A stretch of DNA of 64,000 bases from Owenia fusiformis. Lineage: Eukaryota > Annelida > Polychaeta > Sabellida > Oweniidae. The DNA lies in assembly GCA_903813345.2 (NCBI GenBank), contig CAIIXF020000007.1, positions 11,227,730 to 11,291,729 of the forward strand, written 5' to 3'. The notes under the pieces were generated by a model that did no database searches, was not told the DNA's origin, and saw only the letters and a program-made list of their open reading frames with translations. Numbering within the stretch: position 1 is the stretch's first letter; the number at the start of each line of letters is the position of its first letter. This document shows, piece by piece, positions 1 through 8,890 of this stretch. The translations under genes and the position numbers were made by a program.

Positions 1-104
1 CGTTTTATCCAGTCCATCAAACCAGGACTGGGCCCACTAGGAAGCGTAAGGTAGAAAAATAACTCATCGCTTCCAGACTATCAGCAAAAGTCTGGAACGC
101 GACA
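1..104 (+). repeat. 5' LTR, 3'-terminal 104 bp only
   Basis: Identical to the last 104 bases of the 3' LTR (5798-5901) and ends in CA one base before the primer-binding site. The remaining ~1.8 kb of this LTR lies before the window. Confidence 0.9.
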
Positions 105-105
105 T

Positions 106-123
106 TGGTGTCAGAAGTGGGAT
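106..123 (+). promoter_or_regulatory. Primer-binding site, tRNA-Leu type
   Basis: TGGTGTCAGAAGTGGGAT begins two bases after the LTR's terminal CA. It starts with TGG, as a complement of a tRNA CCA tail should. From general knowledge it matches the 3' end of animal tRNA-Leu(CAA) over 18 bases. This marks the minus-strand DNA primer site of the retroelement. Confidence 0.8.
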
Positions 124-150
124 AAGTAAAACGATAGTACCGAGCACAAT

Positions 151-3100
151 ATGGCAACATCAGACACGGATACAAGCCGAGCTATGGAGAGCAAGCTCCA
201 AACAGATAGAGACATGGAGATGGACCTCCAATTAGATGGTGAAAAGACGGTGTTCTTCAAAGGACAACCAGGAGGTGATGACATGGTATTGGATGACACC
301 ATTCCTGTGGAAGATACGCCATCACCAAACAGGCCGAAGAGGGCATTTCCGCTGCAAAGTACTGGATACTGGTCAGGAACCGAGCAGCGGGTGCTATCAA
401 ATTATGCGACTCCACCAAGAGGAGCCCATGGTATTAATCAGCCAAGAACTTCTACTGAGGAGGTTCCAGTTAGCCGGATGAGTGAAGAATTGTTCACACT
501 GCAGAGGGAGCTGGTGTCACAGCAGCTCCAAACAACTTTGCTGACGAGCAGTGTGAAAGAGCAGGGAGAATGTGTACATGAACTGAGGAGGGAGCAACAG
601 ACGTTAAGGGGAGACTTGAGCCAAGGCCTTAACACGTTTCAACAGGATCTCTCCCTTGGGCTGAGTTCAGTTCATGGAGCCCTACAATCCATTGCCCAGA
701 CTATAGAGCAGTCAAGATCCCCACCAGAGGAGATAAGGAAACATATTCGGGGGAGCAGTTTTAACCCGATAGAACAGGAGTGGCAGATCTACCAGGATCC
801 CATCACAGATCACCAACTTAAGTCACATTCAAGTTACAGAGGAATAAGTCCCCGTGAGTGTGGGCAAGCCCAGTTAGAAGCTAACTTTCATAGAGAAGAC
901 ACACCAATGATGTTTGAGCCAGTCCCCGGGGAGGCGGGAGGTTGGCTGCCTCCATATTCGGTTCACGAGAGACGGGTAAAGCAGGAACAGGAAACTGCCT
1001 GTCAGCAAGATGACCCAGTACGCTCCACTTGGGAGAAACGGACCACGTATGGAGAGCCTCCACTGCCTCCTCCTGGAAGGAGATTTCAAGCTCATCCGAT
1101 GGAGGATAGGTCACATCTGGAAGGGGGGAGTAATTGCTCTATAAAAGGAATGCAGAGAAATCCAGTTCCCATGTTGTCATACGTTGAGGTTAGCAAAGAG
1201 TCGGGTGGTGCTGTGCCGAAACTTACTTCTTCGAGTAGAAGAGCAGAGAAAACAGTGGTGAAAGAAAGTCCTCAGCCAAGGTACAGACCTGAGTTGAAAC
1301 AGGCCACAATGACGGCGAACCCACACCTGGAACTACCATCTCGCAGTTCCCATAATGAGACAGCCAGAGTTACTCCAGAAGAGACAGCAACGGGAGCCAC
1401 GGGGCAAGAACAAGACTGTGAGCCTGATGTTTCTCCAGGTAAGAAGAGTCGGAATGAAGAAGCTTCAAATGCCTCTGATACTTCGGCGCTAGATTCTGTT
1501 CTGCAAATGGCTCAGAAAGCTATCGAAATTTGCGGAAAGGCAGTCGAATCGTCAAATACAGGGAGAAATACAAGGATAAAGCCTACACAAACGTTCGATG
1601 GGTCGAATCCCTGGCCAGATTACAAAGCATATTTTCAGACGTGTGTGGCAAATAATAACTGGACGGACAAAGAGAAGGCTCAGTATTTGGCCACCAACTT
1701 AAGAGGGGATGCCCAGCAGATTGTCCTGGAATTAGAGAGGGGCTACTCTTATGAAGACCTACTGGAAGCCTTGGAGAAGAGGTTCGGCCCAGGCGGCAAG
1801 GCAGATGTGTATGAGGCTGAGCTGTGCAGTCGAAAAAGAAAGCCCCGAGAATCTTTGCAAAGTCTAGGGCAACACATACGACGACTGACCTCCATGGCAT
1901 ACCCGGAAATGAGCCGGGATGTTCAAGATAGGCTCGCTCGCAGAAGCTTTGAACAAGCAATCCCAGATGAGGAGCTAAGGCGGGCCATACACAGTAAGGA
2001 GCCATCCACACTAGACAAGAGCATTGAAATTGCTCTTAGAGAGGAGAGCTATCAAGAGTCTGAGAGAATAAGACAAGGACTCAAAGGGATGACTAAGGAG
2101 CAAAGAATCTCGACAGTGGAAGAAGACTCATCTGAATTTACCAAGCTCTTACATGGATTAAAAAGGGAATTGCTGACGGAAATAAAGAATCTTCAAAACA
2201 AGGAGGAGAGCCCCAAACCCCAGGGAAAGGCGGGAACGAGATATCCCTGCAAGAGCTGCGGGGAACGAGGACATTCAATGACCTCTTGCTCACAAACCAG
2301 GTGTTACAACTGTGATGGTCTAGGTCATATTGCATCCTCTTGTCCTGAGCCTCGGCGACACCGTAATGATTCAAGATTCAGCAATACCAGCCCTATTAGG
2401 TTTTTGTTCAATAACAATGTTGACCTGCAGCCTGGTAGTAAGCAAGTGGTGCGGAAGATTCTTGCAGATGCAAAGTTTTGTGGAACTTCCATGCAGTTCC
2501 TCATTGATTCTGGGTCTGTGCAGAACATGATCAGCATAGAAAGCTACCAGAAGATACCTCTTTGTCGACGACCCAGTTTGAAGCCTCCGTCTCAAGTATT
2601 TGTACAAGCCGATGGCTCTCCCCTTTCCACATATGGGGAGATTACTGGAAAGATAAAGATAGAAGGGAGAACAACATTGACTACAGCAGTGGTAGCCGAT
2701 ATTGCTCAAGCTGGTATTCTGGGAGTAGAATACATGTTAACCAGTGGAGCTGTTATAAACTTCAACAAGTTGGAGATGTCTTTTGATGACGGAGAGATGA
2801 CAGAGCGACACCTTGTGCAAGATGAGCAGACTCAAAGAATGAATACGACATCATTGAATGCACCGAAGAAGCAGAAACAGCCATCCTCTGACCGAGCATC
2901 ATTACCACTTCCCATGCAAAGATCTAAGAAAAACGAGAGAAGAGTAACATTTACTGAGGTTCTAAAGCAGAATAAGAAGGCAGCCTTTGATAAGAATGTT
3001 GATGCTGAGGGAAGTGACCTGGAAGAGGAGGAAGCCAAAAAACCAAGAGTTATGGCCAGGGAACAACACAAGGAAGAGAATTCTACTGGGTCTGATCCAC

Positions 3101-3870
3101 CATACCCATTTGCCCCTCGGGTTTGTCAACTGATGGCAGACGAGGACATTCCACCCTATTCAAGTAAGCTGTTAAAGGTCCACATTGCTCCTACAGAGGA
3201 GGCAAGTCAGATGGGGATCATCGAATCGGTGTTACCAGATGCTCTAGAATCTGATGAAGTGGAGGTGGTTACTTCCCTGACTGAGGCACGAGATGGGATT
3301 GCTCTTATCAAGCTGAGGAATTGTTCTGCGCATCCAGTTAGATTGGAGATGGGCACAATACTTGGTGTGTTTAGCTCAGTGGAGAATCTAGTGTCTCATT
3401 TAGAAGAGCCCCCAGAAGCAGTAAATCGAATCTCGGAGAAGAGAGAGCCAGTGGACAAAGAGCCGATGGCAGGACAGTTGAAAAATTGTCCACTGATAGA
3501 AGAACAGGGGGAAAGAAATCCAGCCCTGTCAACTAAGCCCAGAAAAAGGAGGGGGAAGCATTCGAGGTCACAATTCAGGCCAAGGACCTGTGAGAGAAAC
3601 AAACCTGCAAACGAGTATGCCAGAAAGAGGATTCTGCACAGGGAGGGTTATCTCAGGAGCTCCTCACACCAGTGGTACTATCCAGCTAAGAGCTCCCCTT
3701 GTAAGAGGAACTATCCTTCTAAGAATTCATCGTACAAGGAGCATCCTCCAAAGAGCTCAATGCATCAGAAAACAAGTCCAATTGGTGCTCCTCCATGGAG
3801 CATACCCAAGTCAGCGAGCAAAACACAGAAAGACCAAGAGCCTCTGAGAGCTGACAAGCTCTTCCTGTAA
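151..3870 (+). CDS. Retrotransposon gag-protease polyprotein without RT/integrase
   Basis: Uninterrupted 1239-codon ORF starting 47 bases after the LTR end. Residues 1-470 are low-complexity and charged, with a probable coiled coil around 110-190. Residues ~480-640 look like a Ty3/Gypsy-type retrotransposon gag (capsid) domain. Two CX2CX4HX4C zinc knuckles begin at Cys700 and Cys718. A retropepsin-like aspartic protease follows: the active-site triad is Asp786-Ser-Gly and the second hydrophobic motif is Ile-Leu-Gly near 856-858. Residues ~990-1080 resemble the linker that normally joins protease to reverse transcriptase. RT is absent and is replaced by a very basic tail (to 1239) rich in Lys, Arg, Ser and Tyr. 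The product would assemble particles and cut itself but could not copy DNA alone. Gag-protease identity is confident; the role of the tail is unknown. Confidence 0.9.
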   Translation: MATSDTDTSRAMESKLQTDRDMEMDLQLDGEKTVFFKGQPGGDDMVLDDTIPVEDTPSPNRPKRAFPLQSTGYWSGTEQRVLSNYATPPRGAHGINQPRTSTEEVPVSRMSEELFTLQRELVSQQLQTTLLTSSVKEQGECVHELRREQQTLRGDLSQGLNTFQQDLSLGLSSVHGALQSIAQTIEQSRSPPEEIRKHIRGSSFNPIEQEWQIYQDPITDHQLKSHSSYRGISPRECGQAQLEANFHREDTPMMFEPVPGEAGGWLPPYSVHERRVKQEQETACQQDDPVRSTWEKRTTYGEPPLPPPGRRFQAHPMEDRSHLEGGSNCSIKGMQRNPVPMLSYVEVSKESGGAVPKLTSSSRRAEKTVVKESPQPRYRPELKQATMTANPHLELPSRSSHNETARVTPEETATGATGQEQDCEPDVSPGKKSRNEEASNASDTSALDSVLQMAQKAIEICGKAVESSNTGRNTRIKPTQTFDGSNPWPDYKAYFQTCVANNNWTDKEKAQYLATNLRGDAQQIVLELERGYSYEDLLEALEKRFGPGGKADVYEAELCSRKRKPRESLQSLGQHIRRLTSMAYPEMSRDVQDRLARRSFEQAIPDEELRRAIHSKEPSTLDKSIEIALREESYQESERIRQGLKGMTKEQRISTVEEDSSEFTKLLHGLKRELLTEIKNLQNKEESPKPQGKAGTRYPCKSCGERGHSMTSCSQTRCYNCDGLGHIASSCPEPRRHRNDSRFSNTSPIRFLFNNNVDLQPGSKQVVRKILADAKFCGTSMQFLIDSGSVQNMISIESYQKIPLCRRPSLKPPSQVFVQADGSPLSTYGEITGKIKIEGRTTLTTAVVADIAQAGILGVEYMLTSGAVINFNKLEMSFDDGEMTERHLVQDEQTQRMNTTSLNAPKKQKQPSSDRASLPLPMQRSKKNERRVTFTEVLKQNKKAAFDKNVDAEGSDLEEEEAKKPRVMAREQHKEENSTGSDPPYPFAPRVCQLMADEDIPPYSSKLLKVHIAPTEEASQMGIIESVLPDALESDEVEVVTSLTEARDGIALIKLRNCSAHPVRLEMGTILGVFSSVENLVSHLEEPPEAVNRISEKREPVDKEPMAGQLKNCPLIEEQGERNPALSTKPRKRRGKHSRSQFRPRTCERNKPANEYARKRILHREGYLRSSSHQWYYPAKSSPCKRNYPSKNSSYKEHPPKSSMHQKTSPIGAPPWSIPKSASKTQKDQEPLRADKLFL

Positions 3871-3973
3871 AGAAGGCACCAGGAGTCAGAGAGTGAAGAC
3901 AGTTATCAGTTACAGTACATTTGTTTTGATAATTTGCAGGAATTTTGTTTTATGTGAGGGCACATAAAAGCTA

Positions 3974-3982
3974 GAAGGGGGG
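3974..3982 (+). promoter_or_regulatory. Polypurine tract
   Basis: The purine run AGAAGGGGGG (about 3973-3982) sits two bases before the TG that opens the 3' LTR. This is the expected position of the plus-strand DNA primer. Confidence 0.65.
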
Positions 3983-3984
3983 TA

Positions 3985-5901
3985 TGTGGGAAAATTTCAT
4001 TTTTTGTGTTTGTCCTTTTTAATTTTCCCACTGGTGCAGATTATTGTTTAATTCAGTGTTTAATGGTCCATTTATTCAAGGGATGGGGAAACCCCTGCTC
4101 ACAAGTGGGTATTCCAAGACAGGAAGGGGAATCCCCTCAATTGCTGCAATGCAGTGCCCCTGATTTCAAAATGTGTTCACCTGTGCCTATGACTCATGCC
4201 ATCACATGATAGAGAAGGAAGGTCGCCATCTTGAAGGAAGCAGCGTGAATCAAAGGTTGGGAGGAAATCCACATTTATCACACTTTAGAGTAGCCATCTG
4301 CTAAGGATTCGGGATTAATAACGAATGATAAAGCGGGAAGACGCACCAGGAGGTTCTTGAAGGAGAAACAACAGAGAAAACCTGAATTTTTGGCAACTTA
4401 GAGAAAGAAGCATTTATTCGGGTGAGGTTTTTCCTTTTTGTTGATTTGATTTTATGGCCAGCATGCTACTAGATGCCTCTGACTGACTGTAATTTTTCAT
4501 TCCATGTGTACCAGAATTTGTAACTTCATGGCCAGCATGCTACTGAGATGCCTCTGACTGACTGTAGGTTCTAATTCATCGGGTATTGAGATCTACTGTG
4601 TGTCGCCATTTTGTGTCCCAGGCTTTCCAAAGTGAGATATTTGTCAGATTTAATGTAAAACAACACCGTGTCATTAATTGCCTAAAGTGTTGTCAAGAAT
4701 TCTTCACAGTTCAGTGCTGTCCTAGGGGAAGCAGCAAGGAACAACCTGCAAGCAGCCTTGCATTATCGTTAGGTGAAATTGGGAAACTTCCCAACACGGC
4801 GAACTAATTTTGTCAGTTGGTTTCACCGCTGACAGAAATAGTTCCAGGAAGACTTCCATCGCATCGGGCAGTGAGGAGTCTTCCCAGAAAACTCAAGAGC
4901 CATAGAGGCAGAGCAAGGCTAAAGAGCCAGAAGAGTCGAGTCAAGAGTCACAGTGAACTATTTTGTCAGTTGGTTTCACCGCTGACAGAAATAGTTCCAG
5001 GAAGACTTCTAGAGCAAAGAGCAGCTAGGAGCCTTCCCAGTAAGAAGAGGAACCAAGCTTAAGGGCTAGAGGAGCCAAGCTAAAGAGCTGGACGAGGAGC
5101 CAGAGGAGCCAAGTCCAGGAGCTAAAGGAGCCAAGCTTAAGAGCCAGAGGAGCCACGTTCAAGAGCCAGAGGAGCCAAGCTAAGGAGCCAAAGAGCTGGA
5201 CGAGGAGCCAGAGGAGCCAAGTCCAGGAGCTAAAGGAGCCAAGCTTAAGAGCTCAACGAAGAGCTAGAGGAGCCACGTTCAGGAGCCAGAGGAGCCAAGC
5301 TCAAGAGCCAGAAGAGCCAGGCTAAGGAGCCAAAGAGCTGGACGAGGAGCCAGAGGAGTCAAGTCCAGGAGCTAGAGGAGCCAGGCTAAAGAGCCGAAGA
5401 GCTAGAGGAGCCAGGCTAAAGAGCCGAAGAGCTAGAGGAGCCACGTTCAAGAGCCAGAAGAGCCAGGCTAAGGAGCCAAAGAGCTGGACGAGGAGCCAGA
5501 GGAGCCACGTTCAGGAGTCAGAGGAACCAAGCTCAAGAGCCAGAGGAGCCAAAGAGCTGGACGAAGAGCCAGAGGAGCCACGTTTAGGAGCCAGAGGAAC
5601 CAAGTTCAAGAGCCAGAGGAGCCAGGCTACAGAGCCCAGGGAGCCAAGCAAAGAGCTAATAACGCAGCAACCGCCGACATCCATCCTACAAAGAGAATTA
5701 TAGTGACATTTTAGTTTATGAACATTAAAGTGTTATTTTCCTGTATTAATAGTTGTGTAAAAATATATCTATTAAATTGGAAGCCATTTGTGACTGTCGT
5801 TTTATCCAGTCCATCAAACCAGGACTGGGCCCACTAGGAAGCGTAAGGTAGAAAAATAACTCATCGCTTCCAGACTATCAGCAAAAGTCTGGAACGCGAC
5901 A
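3985..5901 (+). repeat. 3' LTR, 1917 bp
   Basis: Begins TG at 3985 and ends CA at 5901. It is unusually long. It carries internal direct repeats (4454-4491 with 4528-4566; 4808-4856 with 4961-5009) and a long tandem array (about 5045-5650). Candidate polyadenylation motifs of the ATTAAA type lie near 5723 and 5770. It contains no ORF of note. The start is inferred from the purine tract because the 5' copy is outside the window. Confidence 0.8.
5045..5650 (+). repeat. Degenerate tandem array inside the LTR
   Basis: Many imperfect copies of a GAGCCAGAGGAGCCAAGC-type unit of roughly 18-24 bases, grouped into larger repeats that include GAGCTGGACGAGGAGCC. Copy number and register vary, so the array probably changes length quickly between insertions. 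Confidence 0.8.
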
Positions 5902-5993
5902 ATACTTAATTATAAAAGATCATTAAATTGAATAAAATAAAAGGTCATTCATATTTCATTATTATATTTCATTACAATGTTAAGTCCACTCAC

Positions 5994-6299
5994 CATCAAT
6001 GGGTTTGTTCGATATCCCCGGCCACTTGGATCAAATCTTTGCTCTCTTCTTGCATAATTCATATACCCTTCCCTAAATGAAAAACAAATCTATGACTGAA
6101 ATATGCTTGACTATAAAAATGTCTGAATGAAGACCAACATATTCAAATATATTAGGCTACATGAGAACTATATTTCAAGTTATACATATTAGCCATAGTT
6201 TGTATTTAATACTTACAATTTCCTGGAAACCAATTTGGAAACAGCTTTGGCTTCTTTCTCTGCATTTCTTGCTTCTTTGTCAGTTTCAAAAGTCGACAT
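5994..6299 (-). CDS. Unrecognised protein, first two coding exons (gene continues beyond window start)
   Basis: Two small exons on the minus strand join in frame. Exon 1 is 6299-6217: ATG at 6299, donor GTAAGT after 27 codons plus 2 bases. Exon 2 is 6072-5994: acceptor TTTAG, donor GTGAGT. The first 53 or so residues begin MSTFETDKEARNAEKEA, continue through VSKLVSRK and run on to EGYMNYARREQRFDP and GRGYRTNPLM. Clean splice signals on both sides, a shared phase and protein-like composition support a real gene. I cannot name the family. The next intron contains the whole LTR retrotransposon, so downstream exons lie before base 1. The first exon's 5' UTR probably extends up to ~6350-6500. Confidence 0.6.
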
Positions 6300-6756
6300 C
6301 TTGGGTGACAATGCATGGAAGACTTGTTTCTGTCAGTTCCTAAGACAAATATTACCAAAGTGTTGCCTAATTCAATATTCTACTGTTCATGCACAGCGCG
6401 ATGTTATCAATAGGTACAAACAATGTAATACTTGTAGAATTGTAAATCGTTACTCCCACACAAATATTGAAACTAAATTAATGGTCACGTAAGGGCTGCT
6501 TAGTGGGCATAGCCATAGTGCCTTCTTATTTTGGTGAATGAGTTGTAATCATTAGTCAATACAGTGAGATGGTACACAAAATGTGAAATGTTGGTTATAA
6601 TTTATAGTTTGTCTCTGCTAAAGCATTGCTAATTACCTGTGAACACACACAAATGAGAAAAACGGACCATCTAATAACATTTGATCGATTTTGGTATGAC
6701 CAAGCCAGATTCAGATCATCTTGTCTAGATCAATCTTGAGTCTGAGACTAAGCTAC

Positions 6757-7241
6757 AGTCTGTTACACTGCTTCAAAGGCAAGCAGTTGAACCCGAAAAA
6801 TAAGAAATCTAAAGACCATTGTGCCATAATATATAGAAAAATATATTCATATTGCACACGAATGACATTTGTATATTTCAGATTATTTAGTGTTTAGTGC
6901 AATAAGCATGTGCCCTCTTGTAATTTGATGTCTGTGCACCATGTTATTTATTTGAGAATTAACATGGTAGAGAAGCATCGAAATATAAGAGGTTACAGAC
7001 TTTATGAGCCAATTTACAAGCAATCTAACCAAACCCGTCTGGCCCAGTAATCTACTCTCGAGATCTACGATGTCAGGAGTAGATAACTGGGCCAGACGAG
7101 TTTGGTTACAAGCAATCAAACATATACAAATGTCATTCGTGTGCAATATGAATATATTTTACTATATGTTATTGCATAATGGTCTTTAGATTTCTTATAT
7201 TTCAGGTTTAACTGCTTGCCTTTGAAGCAGTGTAACAGACT
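6757..7241. mobile_element. MITE with ~110-bp terminal inverted repeats, family A copy 1
   Basis: 6757-6880 is the imperfect inverse of 7120-7241 (outer motif AGTCTGTTACACTGCTTC). The interior matches the element at 25573-25967, including a shared stretch around GTGCAATAAGC and the inverse-arm motif AATGTCATTCRTG. It is non-coding. A smaller palindrome is inserted at 7026-7108. Confidence 0.8.
7026..7108. mobile_element. 83-bp palindromic insertion with 9-bp target duplication
   Basis: It starts TAACCAAACCCGTCTGGCCC and ends with the near-perfect complement, giving arms of about 30 bases. CAAGCAATC flanks it at 7017-7025 and 7109-7117. The related MITE at 25573 has only a single AAGCAATC at this point, which is a natural empty site. 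Confidence 0.8.
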
Positions 7242-7540
7242 TTAAGTCAAATGACTGTCACTGACTGCCTGAGTAAGTGACAGAGTGAAGTCTAAGTAGG
7301 GCTATAAACTTGGAAAATATTGAGATTTAGTTGGATTAGAGTCTAGAACGACATAAATCACGGTTCCAGGAAGAAGATTTACCCCCCCCCCAGTCACTGT
7401 ATAATGTACCTAATAATTAGTAATAGATCTACATGAAGATAAATACACCAGAAAATAAACTAAATCTAAGGCTCAGCTGGAAAGTAACATTTTGGTAAAT
7501 TGCTATACCTGCACATGTTATTTTCTGATACAAAATTAAG

Positions 7541-7902
7541 TATGAAGGCATGTGTGTATTTCCTTGCTTTTTTCAGGAAAGTATCATTACACTGTCTACT
7601 TTTAGTAAACCTGGAAACAGGTCAATGGTAGCTCCTGTGTTGTCTGGAAACTTTGAAAGAAAATTTGGAAAAATAGAAAGTGTTTAATATCAGAATTTCC
7701 TGGAGTTCCCATTGAATTTCTACCAGATATTCTAAAAGAAGACAATGTAATCACAGTCAGAGAGAATGTTTCTGGCGAAATTCTGGGACTTCAAATACTT
7801 TTATAAATATAGTTCCAGGGCAATTCGAAGAACGTATTAGATGTCCGTGAATGTAATGATACTTTCCTGAAAAAAGCAAGGAAATTGGCACATGCCTTCA
7901 TA
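7541..7902. mobile_element. Nested MITE, ~52-bp inverted ends
   Basis: 7541-7592 (TATGAAGGCATGTG...) is the imperfect inverse of 7847-7902, sharing the run TTCCTTGCTTTTTTCAGG. About 250 bases of unique non-coding sequence lie between. Confidence 0.7.
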
Positions 7903-8230
7903 TTTTACTACGCAAACCTTAACTACTTACACTAATATTGCCACTATGTGCTAACATCCACCATTGAATCTATCTATGGCCAACTTCCCGGGAATTTCTT
8001 GAGCATATTACACTGTGCACCCCCGCACAAATGCCCGGATATTCCTCAAATTATTCCGCCATTTTCCTTCTGTAAAGACGGAAATTTTAGAATCGCAATA
8101 AATTTACAAATAACTTGTGACTATGAACACGGAACTGGGAAGTTAGTTGTTCTACAGGTTCATCAGTTACAAATGAAAGTAAGAGGACGAGGAAAATAGA
8201 TCATATGGAACTATAAGACAAGTTTTCAAG

Positions 8231-8890
8231 GTTTTTTCTTTGGGTTGTTAGTCCACAAAGAAAACATCTGATCTATAAAATGTCGAAGATCTTACCTCGT
8301 TCGTTTTATCTTTGCTTGCTCCATATAGGGTCTTCAGTCCCGACATGAGATTATAGTAAGCATATGGAAAAGGTCTCTAGTGTCAATTGACCTTTTTTCC
8401 AGACAATTTGTCATATTAAATGACAATTTCTCTGGGGTCATTAGACCATCAGAACACATCATGTACAGAGAACGAAATAGTACATGTTCTTCTCTGTGTT
8501 ATGTTACATGTGAGAGGTTTTCAATCCAGATAAGAAAGTAAGGAAGCCCGAAGAAGGTAGACACTGTGTTTATGCCTTGCAGTACCTTGCCTTACACTGA
8601 GGTGTTTCTTTTGGTTGTCAGTCCATAAGAAAACATTATCTGTTCAAGTTTACCCAGCTCTCAATTTTTCGTCTCTGTATTCATCACATAAACGTGTTCA
8701 GTTCCAGATGAATATGAGAAATTTGAAAAATATCTATATCTGAAGATGGCTTCAGACAGTCAGAGGTGTTTTTGGTTGTCAGTCCACAATGAAAACACAT
8801 ACGTGTTCAGGAGAACGCAGACGAAATGGCTTCTTTACTGCTCATGTGTTTTTTGGTTGTAAGTCCACAATGAAAACACATACGTGTTCA
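8231..8890. repeat. Four diverged copies of one hairpin unit
   Basis: Copies start near 8231, 8602, 8766 and 8845. Each has the pattern GTGTTTT-TTGGTTGT-CAGTCC-ACAA-GAAAACAC, i.e. a stem closed by GTGTTTT/AAAACAC and TTGT/ACAA with CAGTCC in the loop. The last two copies are about 80 bases apart and both are followed by the small palindrome AACACATACGTGTT. This is the only obvious repeated hairpin in the array. Confidence 0.7.

Larger units (their letters stand above)
1..5901 (+). mobile_element. LTR retrotransposon, gag-protease only (5' LTR cut by window start)
   Basis: Bases 1-104 are repeated exactly (104 of 104) at 5798-5901, so the window opens inside the 5' LTR and the 3' LTR ends at 5901. 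Between them are a primer-binding site, one long ORF and a purine tract. No reverse transcriptase, RNase H or integrase is encoded anywhere in the 3.9 kb interior, so the element must depend on enzymes from another element. The retrotransposon-type gag, two CCHC knuckles and DSG protease suggest a Ty3/Gypsy-like origin (inference). The intact ORF and identical LTR segments indicate a recent insertion. Its orientation is opposite to the host gene exons at 5994-6299. The upstream target-site duplication lies outside the window. Confidence 0.9.

Noticed and set aside
1583-2011. 142-codon minus-strand ORF inside gag
   Set aside because: Shadow frame of the retroelement ORF; no domain.
7948-8199. 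Small ORFs in the inverted-repeat region (7948-8199 and 13375-13623)
   Set aside because: They are two orientations of the same inverted-repeat unit and have no domain; they are by-products of the repeat.
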